Shown piece after piece: positions 7,405-11,986 of a DNA stretch of 11,986 nt. How positions within the stretch are numbered: position 1 is the first letter of the stretch; the number at the start of each line of letters is the position of its first letter. The notes beneath the pieces were generated by a model. It did not search any database, had not been told where the DNA came from, and saw nothing but the letters and a program-made list of their open reading frames with translations. The stretch lies in contig JAUVEG010000015.1 of assembly GCA_030594925.1 (NCBI GenBank), positions 1 to 11,986 on the forward strand, given 5' to 3'. The stretch comes from Gammaproteobacteria bacterium. Its GTDB lineage: Bacteria > Pseudomonadota > Gammaproteobacteria > Chromatiales > Chromatiaceae. The position numbers and the translations under genes were made by a program.

Positions 7405-9303
7405 ATGTTGCAGCAAATTCGAGATAGAGCGCAGGGCTGGTTTGCCTATGCGATTGTAATTTTGATCAGCATACCTTTCGCACTCTGGGGTATTCAGGAG
7501 TATGTTGGCGGGGGTTCGGATCCGGTCGTTGCCAAAGTCGGCGATGTCGAGATTACGCAGCGTAGTATGGAGAACAGCCTTAACAACTATCGCAATAACC
7601 TGCGTCAGCAGTTTGGTGGAAAAATCCCTGAGTTTTTTAATGACGACATGCTGCGCCAACAGGTGATGAACGAGATGATCCAGGATGCACTGCTCAGCCA
7701 GCAGGTCAATAATCTCAATATTCGCGCCGGTGACGAGATGGTGAGACAGCGGGTCCGCAGCATGGAGGTATTTCAGCGGGACGGTGTTTTTGACAAGGAT
7801 GAGTATGAGCGGGTAATGAGATCCCAGGGCCGCAACGTCAATACCTTCACTGAAAATCTGCGCATGAGTCTGGGAGCAGGGCTGTTGACCAATGCTATTT
7901 CCGCTTCGGCATTTGTCACCGATGCTGAAGTTGACGCATTGATTCGGCGCAAGAATCAGCAGAGGGTTGTCTCATGGCTGATGATTGATGCTGACAGCGA
8001 CAAGCAGAAGGTCGAGGTCAGCGATAGTGATGTTGAAACCTATTACAAAGAAAACCAGAAAAACTTCCGTCGTCCGGAACGCGTTAAGCTGGAGTATGTA
8101 GAGCTCAATCATGCTGCTCTGTCAGCTGATATCAGCGTCGATGAAGAGGCGCTCAGGGCGAGCTATGAAGAGCGCAAGGATGAGTTCAAAAGTCCCGAAA
8201 CGCGGCACGCACGTCATATTCTGATCAAGGTTGGCGGCGATGTCAGTGATGATGACGCCAAAGCCGGGGCACAGAAGTTGCTCGACGAGATCAAAACCGG
8301 TGGCGATTTTGCTGAACTTGCGAAGGAGTACTCCGATGACAAGGGTTCCGGATCCAATGGTGGTGATCTTGGCGCGGTCGAGCGCGGCATGATGGTCAAG
8401 CCGTTTGAAGATGCGGCATTTGCACTGCAGCCGGATCAAATCAGTGAGCTGGTGCGTTCGCGATTTGGCTACCATATCATCCAGGTGACAAAGGTCGAGG
8501 GAGGAGATCTGCAGTCATTTGATGACGTCAAACAACAACTGGCGGATGAGTTCAAAAAGAGTGAGGCTGATGCGTTCTTTGGTGAAAAGTATGATCAGCT
8601 TGCTGAACTCTCCTATGCAGATTCAGGCACGCTGCAGCCGGTAGCCGATGCGCTTGGCGTCAAGGTGCAGGAGAGTGACTGGGTTGCTCGCACTGGAGCA
8701 GAGGGTAAGTTTTCCGATGCGAAAATTATTCAGGCCGCCTTTGGTGATGATGTGCTGAACTCCGGGCGTAACAGTGATGTGCTGGAGCTTGAGGACGACA
8801 ACTACATGGTCGTTCGTGTGGCGAATCATGAAGAGGAGACTGCTAAGCCGCTGGACGAGGTCAGCGACGGGATTCGCTCGATTCTCGAAAAAGAGCGCAA
8901 AACAGAGCTTACTCAAAAGCGTGCGGATGAGATATTGAAGAGGCTCGGCAAAGAGGCTGGCAGCATGGCAGATATTGCTGCTGCCGAGTCATTGCAGCTT
9001 GAACAGGATAAAACAGTGAAACGCAGTGGCAACCAGGAGATTGATCCAATGATTGTCAGCAAGGCCTTCACCCTGGTTCGTCCTGCAGAGGGGGGCAGCA
9101 GCTACAACAAGGTTGAACTGGCATCGGGCAGCTTCGCAGTGATTGCTGTCTCATCCGTCATCGATGGTGACCCGGCTGCACTCACTACTGAAGAGCGTCA
9201 CAGTGAGCGTCAAAGCATGCAGGCAGCACGCGGACAAAGTTCACTGGCCGGCTATATCAAGCAGTTGCGCGCCGACAGTTCTGTGAAGATAATGAAGAAC
9301 TGA
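7405..9303 (+). CDS. ppiD: PpiD, inner-membrane-anchored periplasmic folding factor
   Basis: PpiD is a SurA-like parvulin protein held in the inner membrane by one N-terminal segment, with its body in the periplasm next to the SecYEG exit. ATG 7405 gives MLQQIRDRAQGWFAYAIVIL, a typical PpiD start with AGG about 8 nt upstream. The reading frame is open further upstream into tRNA-Asp, but that extension is tRNA sequence read as protein. The membrane segment spans about residues 13-30. A SurA_N-like chaperone domain follows (about 35-190), and one PpiC parvulin domain spans about 265-365 (ETRHARHILIKVGGD through RSRFGYHIIQVTK). A C-terminal region then ends near 632; E. coli PpiD has 623 residues. 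The parvulin domain of E. coli PpiD has little isomerase activity, so chaperoning may be the main role. A TAG follows the TGA stop directly. Confidence 0.95.
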   Translation: MLQQIRDRAQGWFAYAIVILISIPFALWGIQEYVGGGSDPVVAKVGDVEITQRSMENSLNNYRNNLRQQFGGKIPEFFNDDMLRQQVMNEMIQDALLSQQVNNLNIRAGDEMVRQRVRSMEVFQRDGVFDKDEYERVMRSQGRNVNTFTENLRMSLGAGLLTNAISASAFVTDAEVDALIRRKNQQRVVSWLMIDADSDKQKVEVSDSDVETYYKENQKNFRRPERVKLEYVELNHAALSADISVDEEALRASYEERKDEFKSPETRHARHILIKVGGDVSDDDAKAGAQKLLDEIKTGGDFAELAKEYSDDKGSGSNGGDLGAVERGMMVKPFEDAAFALQPDQISELVRSRFGYHIIQVTKVEGGDLQSFDDVKQQLADEFKKSEADAFFGEKYDQLAELSYADSGTLQPVADALGVKVQESDWVARTGAEGKFSDAKIIQAAFGDDVLNSGRNSDVLELEDDNYMVVRVANHEEETAKPLDEVSDGIRSILEKERKTELTQKRADEILKRLGKEAGSMADIAAAESLQLEQDKTVKRSGNQEIDPMIVSKAFTLVRPAEGGSSYNKVELASGSFAVIAVSSVIDGDPAALTTEERHSERQSMQAARGQSSLAGYIKQLRADSSVKIMKN

Positions 9304-9326
9304 TAGGAGAGTTTGCAGGAAAAGAA

Positions 9327-9350
9327 AGTTTGCAGTTTGCAGTTTGCAGT
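9327..9350 (+). repeat. Heptamer tandem repeat (AGTTTGC)x3
   Basis: Three head-to-tail copies of AGTTTGC plus AGT occupy 9327-9350; a lone GTTTGCA at 9311-9317 is a probable stray unit. The reverse-complement array near gltX (9560-9578) uses the related unit GCCAACT. These short arrays flank the palindrome at 9422-9495 on both sides. Confidence 0.85.
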
Positions 9351-9421
9351 AAAATCAACAATATAATTACTGATTGCGTAACTTCTCAACAATCCCGTGC
9401 ATCGTGTGATTACGTCAAGGC

Positions 9422-9495
9422 GTAGGGCGCAATAAGCGACAGCGCATTGCGCCGCATGGGAAGGTGCAATGCGCTGTCGCTTATTGGCACCCTAC
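9422..9495. repeat. Long palindromic dispersed repeat in the ppiD-gltX gap
   Basis: The left arm (9422-9453) starts GTAGGGCGCAATAAGCGACA and continues GCGCATTGCGCC. The right arm (9463-9495) is its reverse complement apart from two substitutions and one extra base, around a 9-nt loop. This gives about 30 base pairs of cruciform or hairpin potential. I recall closely similar palindromes (GGTGCAATGCGC with CGCTTATTG) as abundant intergenic repeats in many Proteobacteria; that is unverified here. It could end transcription of ppiD or act as a REP-like mobile unit. The gap 9304-9602 otherwise holds heptamer arrays and a weaker outer inverted repeat, and no gene. Confidence 0.85.
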
Positions 9496-9559
9496 AGGTT
9501 CAAGTAAAGCACGGAGTTATCGAGAAGCCATCAGATTGCAATGACCCGATTAGGCTTTT

Positions 9560-9578
9560 GCCAACTGCCAACTGCCAA
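9560..9578 (+). repeat. Heptamer tandem repeat (GCCAACT)x2.7
   Basis: Two full copies of GCCAACT followed by GCCAA lie directly upstream of the gltX leader. On the minus strand the unit reads AGTTGGC, one base different from the AGTTTGC array at 9327-9350, so the two arrays form inverted arms around the central palindrome. Confidence 0.8.
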
Positions 9579-9602
9579 TTTTAGGTGGATCCCCATAAAA
9601 CC

Positions 9603-11000
9603 ATGACCATTCGCACCAGATTTGCCCCCAGCCCCACCGGTTACCTGCACGTCGGCGGCGCCCGCACAGCTCTCTTCTCCTGGCTCTATGCGCGCAAGCA
9701 TGGAGGTGAGTTCGTCTTGCGTATCGAAGACACCGACCTGGAGCGCTCTACACAGGAGTCCGTCAACGCCATTCTCGAGGGTATGGAGTGGCTGGGTCTC
9801 GATTATGATGAAGGCCCTTTTTTCCAGACAGAGCGTTTTGAGCGTTATGAGGAGGTGATTGAATCCCTCATGATGAAGGGGCTTGCCTACCGCTGCAACT
9901 GCAGTCGTGAGCGTCTCGACACACTGCGTGAAGAGCAGATGAAACGCAAGGAGAAGCCTCGCTACGATGGCCGCTGCAGGGGGCGGGATATTGCCGGTGA
10001 CGAGCCGCATGTGATCCGTTTCCGCAATCCTGACGAAGGTGACGTGGTGGTTGACGACCTCATTCGCGGCAGGTTGTTTATCAATAACCGCGAACTCGAT
10101 GACCTGATCATTCGCCGCAGCGACGGTTCACCCACCTATAATCTGACGGTGGTGGTGGATGACGCCGATATGAATATCACGCATGTGATTCGCGGCGACG
10201 ACCATATCAACAACACGCCGCGGCAGATCAATATGCTGCGGGCGCTGAATCTTCCGGTTCCGAAATACGCCCATCTGCCGATGATTCTCGGCGATGATGG
10301 TGCACGCCTCTCCAAGCGTCATGGCGCGGTCAGTGTCATGCAGTACAAGGAGGAGGGGTACCTCCCCGATGCGCTGCTGAACTACCTGGTGCGTCTCGGC
10401 TGGTCTCATGGCGACCAGGAGATTTTTTCCACTGAAGAGATGATTGAACTGTTTGATCTGGAGGGGGTCAACAAAGCGCCGTCCGCCTTCAATACTGAAA
10501 AACTGCAGTGGATCAATCAACACTATCTGAAACAGCACGATGCGCGCCATGTTGCAATTCATCTGGCGCCGCATCTGAATCAGCGCGGACTCGAGGTTAC
10601 GGTGGGGTATCATCTTCAGGCGGTTGTCGAGGCGCAGCGTGAACGCGCACAGACACTCGAAGAGCTGGCCGATATATCACTCTTCTACTATCGTGACTTT
10701 GATGAATATGATGCCAAAGCGGCAAAGCGGGCGCTCAAACCTGAATCCGTGGAAGCGCTGCAGGCGGTCAAGTCAGCACTTGAGCAGTTGGGTGACTGGT
10801 CGCGTGAATCGCTGCATGCGGCCGTTGCAGGCGTGGTTGAGCAGCTTGAAGTCGGTTTTGGCAAGGTGGCCATGCCGCTGCGCATTGCTGTCACCGGCGG
10901 CGCGCCTTCTCCTGATCTCGACCTGACACTCTCGCTGGTGGGCAAGGAGGCGGTGCTGCGCCGCATCGACCAGGCAATAGCCTGGATAGAAAATCCTTGA
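9603..11000 (+). CDS. gltX: Glutamyl-tRNA synthetase (GluRS)
   Basis: The enzyme joins glutamate to tRNA-Glu with ATP, for translation and tetrapyrrole synthesis. ATG 9603 gives [20 protein letters not shown], the expected start. GTG 9585 would add six residues; the Shine-Dalgarno-like AGGTGGA (9583-9589) is 13 nt from the ATG, longer than usual, so the start is likely but not certain. The product is 465 aa, against 471 in E. coli. The HIGH-like motif is HVGG at 16-19, and the KMSKS-like motif is in ARLSKRHG with Lys238. The zinc-binding site of the E. coli type is present (Cys98, Cys100, Tyr121, Cys125). Residue 127 is Gly rather than the His once proposed as a ligand. The C-terminal anticodon-binding region is complete. 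It lies 104 bp before glnS, another member of the same synthetase subfamily. Confidence 0.96.
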   Translation: MTIRTRFAPSPTGYLHVGGARTALFSWLYARKHGGEFVLRIEDTDLERSTQESVNAILEGMEWLGLDYDEGPFFQTERFERYEEVIESLMMKGLAYRCNCSRERLDTLREEQMKRKEKPRYDGRCRGRDIAGDEPHVIRFRNPDEGDVVVDDLIRGRLFINNRELDDLIIRRSDGSPTYNLTVVVDDADMNITHVIRGDDHINNTPRQINMLRALNLPVPKYAHLPMILGDDGARLSKRHGAVSVMQYKEEGYLPDALLNYLVRLGWSHGDQEIFSTEEMIELFDLEGVNKAPSAFNTEKLQWINQHYLKQHDARHVAIHLAPHLNQRGLEVTVGYHLQAVVEAQRERAQTLEELADISLFYYRDFDEYDAKAAKRALKPESVEALQAVKSALEQLGDWSRESLHAAVAGVVEQLEVGFGKVAMPLRIAVTGGAPSPDLDLTLSLVGKEAVLRRIDQAIAWIENP

Positions 11001-11021
11001 GTTACCAAATTACAATCATTA

Positions 11022-11083
11022 CTCTCGCAAAGACGCTAAGCCCGCCAGGAAAAATCTTTGCGATCTTGGCGTCTTGGCGAGAG
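11022..11083. repeat. Imperfect palindromic repeat in the gltX-glnS spacer
   Basis: CTCTCGCAAAGACGCTAAG (11022-11040) and CTTGGCGTCTTGGCGAGAG (11065-11083) are inverted copies matching at 17 of 19 positions, around a 24-nt loop that itself carries remnants of the same CGCAAAGA-type units (ATCTTTGCGAT). The style (CTCGCAAAGACGC) is familiar to me as a dispersed intergenic repeat of Proteobacteria; this is recollection. No T-run follows, so it is not a standard terminator. It ends 21 bp before the glnS start codon. Confidence 0.75.
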
Positions 11084-11104
11084 ACAGGGTTTTAGAGAAG
11101 TTAC

Positions 11105-11986
11105 ATGCAAGAGCAAAAGCCAACAAACTTTATCCGCCAGGTAATCGATGCCGATCTGGCCAGCGGCAAGCACAGCAGCATAGCAACGCGCTTTCCTCCG
11201 GAGCCAAACGGCTATCTGCACATCGGCCACGCCAAGTCGATCGTGCTGAATTTTGGCATCGCCGAGGATTACAGGGGCAGCTGCAACCTGCGTTTTGACG
11301 ATACCAATCCGCAAAAGGAGGAGGAGGAATTTGTCGATGCCATCGAGCATGATGTCGAGTGGCTGGGATACCACTGGGACAATCTCTACTTCGCTTCCGA
11401 CTACTTTGGACAGCTGCATGATTTTGCAGTCGAGCTGATCAGCAAGGGTCTCGCCTATGTTTGCGAGCTCTCTGCCGAAGAGATGCGTGAACATCGCGGG
11501 ACGCTTACCGAGGCCGGCAGAAACAGTCCCTGGCGCGACCGCTCCGTAGAGGAGAATCTCGACCTCTTCGAACGCATGCGCGGTAGTGAGTTCGAGGACG
11601 GCAGCCGCGTATTGCGCGCAAAGATCGATATGGCCAGCCCCAACATCAATATGCGTGATCCGGTCATCTACCGCATCCGCAGCGGCTTGGTCCATCATCA
11701 GACCGGTGATGCCTGGTGCCTCTACCCGATGTATGACTTCACCCACCCCATCTCCGACGCACTGGAGGGGATCACCCACTCGCTGTGCACGCTGGAGTTC
11801 GAAGACCACCGTCCGCTGTACGACTGGGTGCTGGACAACATCACGATCGACTGCCATCCGCAGCAGATCGAGTTTTCACGCCTCAATCTGCAATATACCG
11901 TGATGAGCAAACGCAAGCTTACGCAGCTGGTGGATGATGGCCTGGTATCCGGCTGGGACGACCCGCGCCTGCCGACCATCGCCGGA
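11105..11986 (+). CDS. glnS: Glutaminyl-tRNA synthetase (GlnRS), C-terminus beyond window
   Basis: The frame stays open from ATG 11105 to the right edge (294 codons; E. coli GlnRS has 554 aa). It begins [20 protein letters not shown]. The enzyme joins glutamine directly to tRNA-Gln, so this organism does not need the indirect Glu-tRNA-Gln amidotransferase route for glutamine, although it may still have GatCAB for asparagine. The HIGH motif is exact at 39-42 ([15 protein letters not shown]). The KMSKS-like motif is VMSKRK at 266-271. LRFDDTNP at 62-69 and [13 protein letters not shown] at 229-241 are GlnRS-type sequences. The catalytic domain is nearly complete, and the anticodon-binding beta-barrels are outside the window. 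GAGAAG lies 5 nt before the ATG. It may be read through from gltX, with the palindromic repeat in the leader. Confidence 0.96.
   Translation, partial: MQEQKPTNFIRQVIDADLASGKHSSIATRFPPEPNGYLHIGHAKSIVLNFGIAEDYRGSCNLRFDDTNPQKEEEEFVDAIEHDVEWLGYHWDNLYFASDYFGQLHDFAVELISKGLAYVCELSAEEMREHRGTLTEAGRNSPWRDRSVEENLDLFERMRGSEFEDGSRVLRAKIDMASPNINMRDPVIYRIRSGLVHHQTGDAWCLYPMYDFTHPISDALEGITHSLCTLEFEDHRPLYDWVLDNITIDCHPQQIEFSRLNLQYTVMSKRKLTQLVDDGLVSGWDDPRLPTIAG

Noticed and set aside
9327..9578. CRISPR-like repeats in the ppiD-gltX gap
   Set aside because: The units are 7 bp and strictly tandem without spacers, and no cas genes are present.
11036..11857. A 273-codon minus-strand open frame opposite glnS
   Set aside because: It is the shadow of glnS, whose product has exact HIGH and MSKR motifs, and there is no sensible protein on the minus strand.

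Overview
This window looks like core chromosome of a gammaproteobacterium. The gene order tig-clpP-clpX-lon-hupB-ppiD is the classic gammaproteobacterial protein quality-control cluster, and every product resembles its Escherichia coli counterpart at nearly full length. The repeat families between the genes remind me of free-living or symbiotic sulfur-oxidising Gammaproteobacteria. That is recollection, not something a search here has shown, so genus-level placement is open.

Layout. Positions 1-83 hold the start of a small minus-strand membrane-protein gene. A tRNA-Leu(UAG) follows at 184-268 behind a TATAAT promoter, then a 118-bp MITE-like element (280-397). Trigger factor (tig) and clpP are adjacent and probably co-transcribed; clpX follows after 150 bp. 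The clpX-lon gap (3860-4134) is largely filled by a second, rearranged relative of the 280-397 element. After lon come a clear Rho-independent terminator, a strong promoter and hupB (HU-beta). tRNA-Val(UAC) and tRNA-Asp(GUC) sit between hupB and ppiD. The 299-bp ppiD-gltX gap is a nested inverted-repeat block. gltX (GluRS) is followed by glnS (GlnRS), which runs off the right edge; their 104-bp spacer holds a third kind of inverted repeat.

How the genes work together. Trigger factor meets nascent chains at the ribosome. ClpX feeds substrates to ClpP, and Lon degrades misfolded and regulatory proteins. HU-beta compacts DNA and is itself a known Lon substrate in E. coli. PpiD is a periplasm-facing chaperone anchored in the inner membrane near the Sec translocon. 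The tRNAs and the two related class I aminoacyl-tRNA synthetases form a translation module on the right.

The coding content is ordinary. I see no new defence, biosynthetic or mobile gene system. The unusual content is intergenic: three unrelated classes of dispersed, structured repeats. The best case is the 280-397 element, with perfect 12-bp terminal inverted repeats and an apparent 8-bp target duplication. Other oddities are a U-U mismatch in the tRNA-Leu anticodon stem, a perfect inverted repeat straddling the hupB -10 box, and a strong terminator only 22 bp before the ppiD start codon.
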